Assembly: GCA_025200525.1 (NCBI GenBank) | Contig: CM045762.1 | Location: 86,556,717-86,620,716, forward strand | DNA from: Camellia lanceoleosa | Lineage: Eukaryota > Streptophyta > Magnoliopsida > Ericales > Theaceae | Length of the DNA: 64,000 nt | Direction: 5' to 3' | Shown: positions 33,146-43,658 of the stretch, one piece after another | How the letters are laid out: every line of letters starts with the position of its first letter | Position numbering within the stretch: position 1 is the first letter of the stretch | Translations under genes and position numbers: made by a program | Notes under the pieces: generated by a model | What the model was told of the DNA's origin: nothing | Databases searched by the model: none | The model's input: only the letters and a program-made list of their open reading frames with translations

Positions 33146-33235
33146 ATCTGCCGGGGTGATGTCGTCTCTCTATGTGGTCTCGTCGGTGGCTATCGGAGGA
33201 TCTTGCGTCACGCCTTCCATGGATGTATTTGAGTA

Positions 33236-33253
33236 TTCCCATAGACGGCGCCA
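33236..33253 (-). promoter_or_regulatory. Primer-binding site of Element 2
   Basis: The minus strand after the 5' LTR end CCCCACA reads AC then TGGCGCCGTCTATGGGAA. The TGGCGCC start is the common plant gypsy primer-binding site; the usual assignment is tRNA-Asp (from memory). Confidence 0.75.
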
Positions 33254-33255
33254 GT

Positions 33256-33687
33256 TGTGGGGAAGTGGTTTTGGAAATACTCTTCAGATCCTAGGAGACG
33301 CTCTTGATACTCAGCTAGTCACCTGCAAAGACAAATACTCCGGTCGGGGGTGCCGGGATTAGCACTCCGACGGGCAAGTCAGTTCTTCTACTCAAGAAAG
33401 CTTGTTTACTAAATTTAGTGAAGTGTTTTTCTTTTTACATACCATTCCAAGAACGCTGCTTCTTTATTTATATCTATTCCTCCTGAGGCCTCGGGGCTTG
33501 GGCTTAGTTTTCAATCATTACCCGTTCTTATATTCGGCCCCCAACGATCTTTTTTAATCGGCTTACGTATCGTATTCGGCCCATCCTAGTCTTGCAGGAT
33601 GGGGCCGATTAATATTTGCTGGACGACCGGTTAGTGTCAATACTAAAACATGCCCCTTCCGATTTAGCCATATATTCGGCTCCCACA
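33256..33687 (-). repeat. Element 2 5' LTR
   Basis: 432 bp, TGTGGGAGCC... to ...TTCCCCACA on the minus strand, giving inverted termini TGTGGG/CCCACA. The hairpin of the other LTR recurs at 33576-33608. Its right end touches the MULE terminal sequence at 33688. Confidence 0.9.
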
Positions 33688-33734
33688 TTTACCAATAAAT
33701 CCTATAAGTTATACTTGTAGACCAATTAGTCCCA
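33688..33734 (+). repeat. MULE left TIR
   Basis: TTTACCAATAAATCC...ACCAATTAGTCCCA, inverted relative to 46809-46855. The true tip may lie a few bases further left and be overwritten by Element 2. Confidence 0.8.
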
Positions 33735-35457
33735 TTTATTTTCTAATGTTCTGTTTTGGTCCTTTTATTTTGTAAATGACATATTAGCCATTTTTTTGAA
33801 CGTTTTCCGTATGGGTTGGGTTGGGTTGGGTTGTTTTGTTTTGAGAAACGCGCGTGTGCCACACATGACTTATGTGTATTAGGGCTGTACTGGACGTATG
33901 TTATGTTTGGGTTAGGTTAGGTACGTGGCACATTGTGGGTGTCACAGATAAGGGGAGCGCACTATAGGGTTTTTTGTGTTTATTGCGTTAGTGGGGCACT
34001 TGTGATGTGGCACACAACCCACCCGAAAAGATTGTTTGCACCACACCTACAACCCACACCCACGACCCGAATTCCTTTTTTAAGGGGACGTTTTTAGATT
34101 TGTGTGAAACCCTAAATCATGGAATTGGAAAAAATTTGAAATGCGATTCTGTGCGTGATTTGGGGGGATAATAGGAATGTACTGAAGCTGAGATAGCGTT
34201 AGGACGGCACAGTCTAAAATTTTGCAGATTTGATCGTCACACTTGAGGCGATTGGGGAGGACGATGGTGAACCGAAATCGTCTAAGTTTCAGTGATCAAC
34301 CTTGTCGACTGAATCGGTGGTTAGTAAAGGTATGTGACAAGTCGTTATTTTTTGTCGTGTGTTGGCAGCATCTATGTGGACCCAGTTGCGCAGATTATGT
34401 GTTGTGATTTGTTGTTGCAGTTTGGGGTCACGTTTGTAGAGTGTGTGATGTCATTTGTTACTGATGTTTGGGGTCCCATGTTATCACTTCATTTGTTGTT
34501 GTAGGGTTTAGATGTGTATGTGTTTTTGTAGGTGGTTGTCATGTTTGGGGTCTTATCTATTTATTTACTTTAGTTTTTGGTACGTAGTGTGGATTTCTGT
34601 AATGTATGTTATTTGTTTTTGGATGTTGTTGGGTTGTGTAGGTGAGGTCAGTTGTGAGGTGAACTGGGTTTGTGGTATGGGTTTGTTTGAATTGAAGTGT
34701 GTCTGTGTTGTGTGTAGGGGTTTTGAAGTGGAAATTGGTTTTTTTTTTTTTTTTTTTATAGTGATTTTTATATTTGGGGAGGTGGGGTAGTGTGTCAAAT
34801 TTGTTTTGTTTCTTGTATTTAATGGATTTGTGGGGGCCCATTTGAATAGATTATGTGTTGTCTTTTGTTGTTGCTGTTTGTGGTGACATTTGTGGAGTGT
34901 GTTTGATGTCATTTGCTGCTGATGTTTGGAGTCCAATGGTATGACTTTTTTTGTTGATGTAGGGTGTAGATGTGTATGTCTTTTTAGTTGTTTTTCATGT
35001 TTGGGGTCCCATTTGTTTACTTTTTTTGTTGGTAGGTAGTGTGGATTTCTGTAATATAAGTTGATTGTTGTGAAAGGTTTGGGGTAAATGTTGTTGGGTT
35101 GTGTGGGTCAGGTCATGGGTGAGGTGGTAATGGGGTGGGAGTAGTGAGCTGGACTTGTTTGATTTGAAGTGTGTGTGGTGTGAGTTTTTGTCTTTGTTTT
35201 TCTGTAGTATGTTGGTGTGGGTGGGTGTTACATGATGCATGTGTGTTGTGTGACGCTGTATGTGTTTTACTAAATGTTGAAAATTGCAATGAAGCTGAAA
35301 AGTTTGTGTTGTTTTTATTTCAGGTTCTCCGAAGGGTACGAGTCCATGGACGCGTTCATGTGAAAGGAGGCTAGCTGAGCAGGGTATTGGTTCGAAGTCA
35401 AACAAACTTGGGGTGAAAATGCAAGGTTGTATACTCTTCAAATAGGCTAAAGTTGTC
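33735..35457. other. MULE 5' sequence before ULP gene
   Basis: Probable leader, introns and promoter of the ULP gene. It contains (GGGTT)n at 33812-33835, a T-run near 34740-34757 and GTTTGGGGTC repeats (34420-35010) in which a ~430-bp segment seems loosely duplicated. No confident exon. Confidence 0.5.
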
Positions 35458-36170
35458 ATGCAAGGGGTTGGGCGTAGTGTGGGAAAGATGGCTGCTGGTG
35501 TGCAATATCAGCCTCAAATAAGGTTGAACTTTCGGTCAAATACAGCTGGGATAATTAAGGTTATCAAGTCAGCAAATTTGAGGGAGGCACATTTACGGCA
35601 ACTGAAAAGGACGCCATTTTGGATCATGGTCGAGGCAATTCATGTGAATAACTTAAATCACAACAATTTCAGAAAGTGTGACAACCTTATTTCCTAGATT
35701 ATAACTGCATATAACCCATGGGAAAATGCGTTCAACATTGGTGGGTCAAATGTGAAGCTTGGGAGCTGAGACATAAGGCTACTATTTGGATTACAATGCG
35801 GGAAGAGGCGAATTGATTTGTCACCCGGGCAGAGGCTAGTGTCAGATTTTGTGCAACGTACGGCACGTGGCATTTCGCGAGTAACGTCAAAATTGGTGAA
35901 GACTTTGTTCTTAGAGGCAGCTAGTGGCCGCACAAGGCAGGATGAAAAAGACATGGCGAAGCTATTAGCTTTGTACATGTGTGGGAAACTCTTTTTTTCC
36001 AACATGGGGGAAACTATAAGCTGGGTGTTTGTTTGGTACCTCAACGACCTGACTACAGTCAGAATGTATGACTAGACTGGTGCGATACTAACAACATTGA
36101 CGGGATCAGTAAAAGAGTTCCATCGCACACCTAGGAAGGTGACTGGCTGCGTGGTTGTGTTGCTGGTATG
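35458..36170 (+). pseudogene. ULP gene, conserved N-terminal domain
   Basis: One frame with stops at 35695-35697, near 35770 and near 36073. It contains LNFRSNTAGIIKVI, FWIMVEAIHVN, AYNPWENAFNIGG and LLFGLQCGKRRIDL, then LLALYMCGKLFF. The order (an N-terminal block about the C-terminal ~110 residues of which resemble FxIGG...LLLGL) matches, from memory, the N-terminal region of plant MULE-borne ULP proteins. No catalytic role is known for this part. Confidence 0.6.
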
Positions 36171-36569
36171 ATTTGTATGGTTAATTTTGTTATGTTGTTA
36201 GGTTTTGTTTTGTTTTGTTTTTTTTTTTTTGGGGAGAGGGTAATGTGTTGTTAAATTTTGCACGTTGTTGGAATAACGTATACAATATGTGTTGTTTGTC
36301 ATGCAGTTCTAGCTTTGTGAACATTTGGACATAGTGTAGCCAAAAAGCGAGAACATGTTTCCCAGGTTTTTGAAGTGGGACATTGAGGAATTGCTTAGTA
36401 GTTGTCAAGAAGTGAATTTGTCAAGGCCTGTCAAGTTTCATGTATGTTATTTGTGCTCAGGAGTGTGGTATGTGTGCGGTGGATGTTTGTTGTTAGTGAA
36501 TGTGGAAATGTGACTTTTATATTTTGCTTTTTATTGCATAGGTGAAGGTCGACAGGTTGAGATCTTTTT

Positions 36570-37640
36570 GAGTATGAACGAGAGGTGATGGGATTGGATA
36601 TTGAAGTGGGTGGGGAAGAAGTGACTGATGTTGTTGATGGGATTCTAAAAGAGGCAGGTGGTAGTTATAGTTTTGTTGAAGAGGGGAACCGGGGAAATAA
36701 AACAAGTGAGCGTCCTGTGTCTGGTGTGTAGGATGAAATTGAAAACACGGTGGATAATGGTGATAAATGTGGGGAGAATGTTCATTGCCTGCGTGGTGAT
36801 GTGGGTGATGTACCGGAAAACGTTGTGAGTGGCTCCTATGAAGGGGGAAAGTGTGTCGGTGGTGATAGTGTCATTAATGAACAAGAACGCAATGCAATAT
36901 CAGCACTGGAAAATGATAACAAATTGAAAGACAGCAAGATTACAATGCTTGAAGTTGAAGCATTTAGGTTGAAGAGAGAGAATGAGATGCAAGTTGTTCA
37001 TATAGTAGGTGGGTTTGGGAGTGTTCTGAAAATGAAGGACGAAGAGGTTGAGAAGTTAAAGAAGGAGAACATGGATTTGCATAAACAAATTGTGATTCTT
37101 GAAGACCAATTGGCAGATCGTGATGTCCATGATGTGACATAAGCATTTCGTACGGTGGAAGTTGATTGTAATGTTGAGGGGCTTGGTGCAGGTAGTAGCG
37201 GCATTGGAGGTGAAGGTTATAGCAATGTGACACCGTTACGTGCAGTTGGATTGTGTGTAAATAATTTTGGGGAGAGTGATTTGAACTTGGGGATGGATGA
37301 TAGGATAGTGTAGGTGGATGGGCCTTGTGATTTGAACATGTTTGATTCTAAAACAGAAGTGTTACCACAAGTGTTGCAGGCAAGTTCAGGGTTTGGTGTC
37401 CAGAAGTCTTATGTGCGTAACATTAAAAGTAAAGTGAGAAAAGAGTGAAAGATGCCTGAGTTTGAGTACCCATTATTAGTTGGACCTGGGACAAGAATGG
37501 CCTCAATTATAGGCAATGTTGGAGGAGAAGACACAGGTGTTGTTGGAAATGATATTATTGATGTGGATGTAGTTGTTTTACATGGAAATAAGTGGTCCAG
37601 TTTTGGTATAAACAACCGTTTGGGTGTTTGGAAATGATGA
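36570..37640 (+). pseudogene. ULP gene, middle acidic/coiled-coil region
   Basis: Gly/Asp/Glu-rich sequence with a Lys/Glu coiled coil (ENDNKLKDSKITMLEVEAF; EVEKLKKENMDLHKQ) and later PEFEYPLLVGPGT. Stops near 37140, 37311 and 37446. It links the N-terminal domain to the protease; the low-complexity character is usual for such linkers. Confidence 0.5.
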
Positions 37641-37999
37641 CGGTCGTAGAGAAGGCGAAGATCACAACTGCTTATGAGCGGCACGGAGACGGGTTAGTAC
37701 TATATTACGTTGTCATTTATGTGAACATGTGCAGACTAATGTGTGTATACTGTGTTGTTATGTAGGGCCATCATGTGGGGGGACAGTACTAATGGAGTGT
37801 CCGTGTATTTCACCGATGTGAAGGCCCTTGTTACACTAAGTTCTATCCGTGGCAATGTAAGTTTTTATTTCTTATTTATTTTCATTTTATAAAGAAAATA
37901 TTAAATTAGATGGTTTTGTTTTGCGTATGTGTAAAATTTTAAAAATAGTAGCACTTGGTTACTGTATGTTGTATGTATTTAATATGGTCAATTTCTTTT

Positions 38000-38900
38000 T
38001 GGTGCATGTTAGGTTATTGATGCTTATGCGGAGTTGCTTAAAACTTGTATGCAAATGATGAGACTGCAGACAAGTCCTATTTTTTTAGTAGCATCTTCAT
38101 GGTAAGTTTGGGGTGGGCGAATGTTGTATGTTTAATTTGTGTATGTGTTTAGTTTAATGTGGGTGGCATATGTGTGGCAGGAAATGGTGTAAAATAATGA
38201 CGTCCATGCGATGGAGAAGTATGTTACAAGGAATATCACGGAGGGAAGCACATGCAGATACATTCATTTCTCTATTTGTCATGACGCACATTGGACGCTT
38301 GTTGTTTATGATACTGAAGATGGTACTTGGAAGCATTTTAATCTGATGAGGCAACGTTCAGTGCGGACAGACGTGCATTATAGTGAAGCTGTATTTCTGA
38401 TAAAAATGAGTATACGCTTTGATGATAATGTGTTGGATGGGTTGGTTGAATAATATTTTTTTAAAAAACAAAAATGGTTTATGTTTTTGTTTTTGTATTT
38501 TTAATATGTATGGCAAAAGGAACATGTGTCCAATGTGATGAAGAAGTCCTTGTGTGCGTTTGGAATGGAGGAGGCAGGTAGTGAAGTCGATTTTAGTCAA
38601 CCACTAGAAGCTATCTCACAATGTCTGCAGCAGAAACCAGACACGTAAGTGGCAGGTGTTTTAGGTGTTGTTGGAATTCGTTTTTTGTATAATGTTAATT
38701 GTGCAAACATATGTCTTATTGCATGTAATGGCTTCGTATGCAGGCTTGATTGTGGGGTGATTGTATGTGCGATAATGCGGCAATATGTGCACCAGTGTGA
38801 CGTGACCCGATCTTTGCAAGGCACTAACTGCAGCATCTTACATGCAAACATGGTTAAGGGTTTTGTTAATGTCATGACCCAAACCCGCCCCTATAGGTTT
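38000..38900 (+). pseudogene. ULP gene, C48-type cysteine protease domain
   Basis: Exons are recognisable: VIDAYAELLKTC then a GTAAGT donor near 38101; ICHDAHWTLVVYDTEDGTW with WKHFNLMR (38211-38450); RLDCGVIVCAIMRQYV near 38735-38790. HW gives the catalytic His and DCGV the catalytic Cys of Ulp1-like peptidases. The residue where Ulp1 has Asp (YFDS-like) is Asn here (FN). In Ulp1 the enzyme cleaves SUMO or related tags; for MULE-borne copies the substrate is unknown. The gene is cut at 38870 by the solo LTR, about 30 codons after the Cys motif. Confidence 0.75.
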
Positions 38901-39499
38901 AGCATTGTAACTGGCAAGTAATCCTAGGATTACCGAAAGCCTCTGAGACAGATTAACATAATGTTAGGGGCTAGCGGAAGCAAATAACAAATATACATCG
39001 TCCATTGAGCTGTGCAGACTTATATGAGACATAATTTTTTTTAAAACTTTTATATATACATATATACAGATCAGACAAAAAGGACTTAGCCCCTTTTACA
39101 AAATACACAAGACTTGTTTAACCAAACAAGAAAACAGAACTTAAACTTTAAATCACATAGCAACAATCACTTGACATATCCGGAACCTCCACGAGAGGCA
39201 CAACGGTTGGCTGACAAAAACAAAAATGAAGGCCGTCAACTCTGGCCCTGATCACGCGCCGGCTCACCTACATACATAATATAAACTGTGAGCGAAAGCT
39301 CAGTGAACATTAACAGAGTAAAGGGGTTTCAATGAATGAGTCCGTACAGATTCAGAAATCATAATTCAGCTTCATATCAAAACCATAATTTGTCCAGATC
39401 ATATACAGACAGAAATCATAAGTCATGCGCAAGCATACGTGATACATCCATTAGCATTAACAGAACAGAACGTATACACGTGAGGTTACGAATAACTAG

Positions 39500-39640
39500 T
39501 TCCATAAAGGAACCTCCAGATCCGGGTAACAGAACAAAAGTTGAGCCCCCATGACGGGGCCTCCGGTACGGGTAACAGAGTGCTGACAGATTAAGTTCCA
39601 GAAAGGAACCTCCGATACCGGGTAATAGCTAACAGATATC
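39500..39640. repeat. Short tandem repeat in solo LTR
   Basis: Three imperfect copies of a ~50-60-bp unit with GAACCTCCGATACCGGGTAA. Confidence 0.7.
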
Positions 39641-40224
39641 ACATGATCCTAAAGATGTCACGAATAGATATCAGAAATTGGACAATCATTCATTGTATAG
39701 AACATATCATTTCAGAAAACATATCTCATTTTGTCACACAGAAAATAAGTAAAGTTGAACATAACTTTACTAAGTTATTACTCACAGATAACTGCAGAAG
39801 CAAATCAGACGGACTGAATATATCAGATAAATCAGGCAGACAATGGCGCGTGACTTATATAAACACATAGCATATACACATTGAAATACAATATTACTTT
39901 CTTGATCAAACTTGACTTTTCTAGTCTTTTTCCGTCTAAATAGTCTGAAGTTCTACTACGCTTATTCTTTCTCATTCAAATAAACCAGGTTCTTATTTCA
40001 CATATTCTTTCATTACTAAGTCCTTCTTTTCCAAACAGATTGATCTTTTACTTGGTTTCTTAAACAAGTACCACTAGATCAATGATTCATTCTATAACTA
40101 ACTAATTTATGTTGATTGGTAGCTTATTAATCTTTATTGAGTCATAAATCATGTCTAGAATGCTTTGGAAAGAGATGAAAATAAAAATGTGAACTAAATG
40201 CAATTTTTCAAAATATGCTGAAAA

Positions 40225-40335
40225 GGGGTCTCCGTTCGAGTGCCACTTTGGTCGCTCGAGCGGACTGTAAAATTTGAAAAATTATTGGGAGCTCGATTTT
40301 CACGCTCGAGTGAGACTTTCCCCGCTCGAGCAGAC
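40225..40335. repeat. Cluster of GCTCGAGC palindromic words
   Basis: Five words related to CGCTCGAGCGGAC (near 40236, 40253, 40291, 40302, 40324). It is the counterpart, by position and structure, of the CCGCACGTGCGG cluster in the other solo LTRs. Confidence 0.7.
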
Positions 40336-41911
40336 AACGTAAATTCTGAAATTCTAAAATTGCAATTGAAGTTCAAATTTGGTATTCAAAGCCTCAAAAC
40401 ATGTACTTTTAGTGCACAAAAATGGAGAACCATTGTATAATTTAGTAAACACTTTCAATTAGAAATCATTCGTTCAAAATCATGCTCCAATTGTCCGAAT
40501 TTAGTTTTAATTTATTTCATCCATATCAAACCCGATTTCAAACCCACAATTTTTTTTAAAACATAAATTGATCTTCCAAAACTCTTACAAATTCATGGTG
40601 CATGAACAATTGAACTTAATTTCATGTTAGGATAACTAAATTCAAACCCAAAATAATTAATTTCTAATGTAACTTCATAAACTTGATCTTGACTCCAATT
40701 CATCATTTTCTTATCAATTTCCTTCTAATCCCATAAAATTGATTTCTAACTCTTTTCTATCTCCTTAAAATTATGAAATTGAAATTATAAAACTCCTAGA
40801 AAAGTATTTGCATGTGTGAAATTATAATCAAAATCAAACCATCTAAATCAAAATCCCTTTAATTCAAAATTAAGCTCAAAATGTTCATGAATTTATAATT
40901 TACCACAACTTGTTCTTCTTATATCCAAACATGAAATTAATTCTTCAAATCTCTTAAAATTTCATTGATGCATGTAAAGATGAAGTCCAAATTCATGAGG
41001 AATAACACAAATTTAACTTACTTGATAAATTTTCCCATACTCATTTCCTTAATCTCAAGCTTAACTCAATTTATTTTAACCTCAATTTAATTCATAGTCA
41101 TAGATGTTCCAAAATATATTTAATTTGAGTCAAACTCTTAGATTACATTTCATGCATGGGTTAATAATTAAAATCAAAAACCCATATTTATTCTTTAATT
41201 CTTCCAAATTACATGCATGCAAGATTACAAAAATTAAATGCAAAATAATTAATTTCTAAATTGATTTCCATAATCATTAGCCTAACTCATTTGTATGGCC
41301 AAATCTTTAATAAACTCTTGTTGCATGTAATTTATAGAACCCAATTTATGAATGATTATCAAAATTAAACTCAAACATAACAAATTGAAAGAACCATAAC
41401 TCATATTTTCAACCTAACTTGATTAAACATGCAAGACCCAATTTCTATGAATTTATATAATTAATCCTCAACTTTCTATTTAATTCTCTCAAATCCACCC
41501 TCAATCAATTTATAATTTGACTTCTTAACTTATATCACAACTTTATCTCAAGTTCATAACCTTTAAAATATGAATTAAATTCTAAAATCTTGAAAATTCA
41601 CAATGCATGCAAGGATAAGTTTCAATTTGTGAAGAATAATAGAAACCCAACTCTAACTAATTAATTTCCAAAATGTATTCCCATTATCCTAAAACATAAT
41701 TCAAAATTTCTTCATTTTCTTGCTAATTCTTATTAATTACATGATTTTGAGTCCAAACTCACCTTCAATTTCAAAGGTAATATAAATATTCTACAAGAAA
41801 TCAAGCATAATTTCATACCTTAAACTTATTTCCAGCATGCTTGGTAAATTTTCCTTTCTTCCTTGTTCTTCCTTCAAAATTTGGACTTCCTTGTCGAATT
41901 TCTAGCACTTT

Positions 41912-41913
<2 letters not shown>

Positions 41914-41959
<46 letters not shown>
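41914..41959. repeat. (CT)n microsatellite
   Basis: About 23 CT dinucleotides, in the solo LTR just downstream of the minus-strand TATA-like box. Confidence 0.95.
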
Positions 41960-41961
<2 letters not shown>

Positions 41962-42834
41962 GGTTTCTCTCTTCCTTTTTTTTTCTTCTAACTCTCTGTT
42001 TTCCCTACAAGAACTCGTATATTGATGCATTTATATATCTCATTTGTTGCCTTCCTCTTTACACGTGCACACACACTTGTAAATCATAACTAGATTTCTC
42101 AGTACACCCACCTAAATTCTCAGTGCACCCACACCCAAAATTCTAGTTTGTTCCACAAGGCAATTTATGCTTAGGATTAATTTTAATTAAGCAACACTTG
42201 GTCTTAATAAATCTTGGTTAACACGCAAATAATTAATCATAACAAATCACAATTCCCATAATTTAATTAGTCTAATTTGACTTCCATTAAGGCCCAATTA
42301 ATTTTATTTAAATTTATCAATCCGAATCAGATTTTTAGTCAGACTCCTAAAAGGCTCCAAATATTAAATTGAATTTATTATCATTATCAAATTTGATTTC
42401 CCAAATCATTAGGCCTTCAATTTCTGATCAAACTCAAATTTCCATCAATAAATTACATATTCAAATTGGACACATCATAATTAAATTTAATTTATAATAA
42501 CCACAATTCTCAATCCTCATAACTTAATCAACTCCAATTAGGACCTAATTAATCGAATCTCAATTTTTACTAAACTGAATTGAACATTTAATTAAACTCC
42601 CAAATGGGTCCGTAATTAAAATTAAATTGATTCAACTTCTCAATTTTACTTCCTTAAGCCATTTGGACCCTTAATTTCTAATTTCGAAATAACTCTTTAA
42701 TAGAATCATATATGAATCAGATCCCACAATTCTCATAAATCCCAAATTAAATTATAATACTCGGCAATTAAATTCCAATTCTCCTTAATTAATCAAGAAC
42801 TAATCATTATACGTGATGGGGTCATTGCAGTTAA

Positions 42835-43658
42835 TAATCCAGTGCGTGGAATTAAGGACTGTAGTTGAAGTTTTTGTGTTATGGCATCATGTTGGTTAGG
42901 AAAAAGGATGAACACTATGCCGTAGTTTTTTTTGTGTTGGATTTGAAGGTTGTTTATTTTTGTTTATGTTTTTGGGTTGTTATTGTTGCATCCAGTTATA
43001 CATGACAATACATGTTGTGCTATTTTTCTGGCATTATGTACGCACCTTTTTGGAAATTGTGTAGTTGTGGGTGTGTAACAATTACTACTTAATGAAAATG
43101 GAATAAGCAATGTTGGATGGAAAAATGTTGTTCACGTTTGTTGTAGTCATTTTTTGAGTTCATTGTATATACGTATTTTGTTATTACAATAATTTACTTA
43201 AAAGCAAACAGGAAAATTATGGAGCATGTTGTTTAGTGAATTTTTGGATGGATGCTGGTGCATGTGCTGGTGCTACAGGTGTGGTGGTGTCGTTAGGGAC
43301 AATACACTCGACAGTGCAGTGTTAGATGTGGTAATGTGTGTTACGGGTTGTATCGAAGGGGTGAGTGTGCGAAAGCTTATGAAAGTTGTGGCAGTATAAC
43401 TGTGTATCAGTTTACACATATTTGCCTTCACAAAAATTAAAAATAAGCTATGAAAAGACGTGGTAAATGGTATAATAAGATTGAAGGGAAACATGCAAAG
43501 CCACAATTGTTCATATGGAAAATAAAATTGTTCTGTATGAGGTATGTAAGCATCATACATGTCTGAATGGGTGTGTTTGTTACACTCCTTTATTTGTACT
43601 CAAAAAAAATTTGAAAGTTGGAAATAAATGTTCGGAAACGTTTTGGTTGCCTTGAATG
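42835..43658. other. MULE intergenic region after the solo LTR
   Basis: 3' remainder of the ULP gene and the space between the two convergent MULE genes. No confident exon. Confidence 0.5.

Larger units (their letters stand above)
23498..33687 (-). mobile_element. Element 2: Tat-like gypsy element lacking RT, RNase H and integrase
   Basis: The 5' LTR is 33256-33687 and the 3' LTR is 23498-23913. By eye the LTRs differ at about eight substitutions plus a T-run indel in ~415 bp, so this is the youngest gypsy element here. Next to the 5' LTR is a primer-binding site, then gag (33145-31861) and protease (31727-31203). Pol beyond protease is absent and the protease end passes directly into the 30020-31076 array. 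The antisense genes follow on the plus strand (24313-28684, remnant 29231-29695). The 3' LTR lacks its last ~18 bp, so no TSD can be read. Confidence 0.85.
38870..42829 (-). mobile_element. 3.96-kb solo LTR inside the ULP gene, TSD GTTAA
   Basis: The boundaries are GTTAA / TGTCATGACCC at the left and GGGGTCATTGCA / GTTAA at the right, with TG..CA ends and a perfect 5-bp TSD (38865-38869, 42830-42834). No coding sequence. On the minus strand a TATA-like TATATAAATG (near 42034) precedes a (GA)n tract (41959-41914) and a palindromic word cluster (40335-40225). These give the orientation. A 4-kb LTR is long, in the size range reported for some plant gypsy LTRs. Confidence 0.8.

Noticed and set aside
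33812..33835. GGGTT repeats as interstitial telomere
   Set aside because: The unit is GGGTT, not the plant TTTAGGG, and only four to five copies are present.
34557..34936. Long minus-strand frames in the MULE leader
   Set aside because: Low-complexity Thr/His/Asn/Lys-rich translations of T/G-rich DNA with no domain or homologue in the window.
43273..43560. Minus-strand 95-codon frame next to the MULE transposase
   Set aside because: Lies past the transposase end, with no domain; likely 3' flank.
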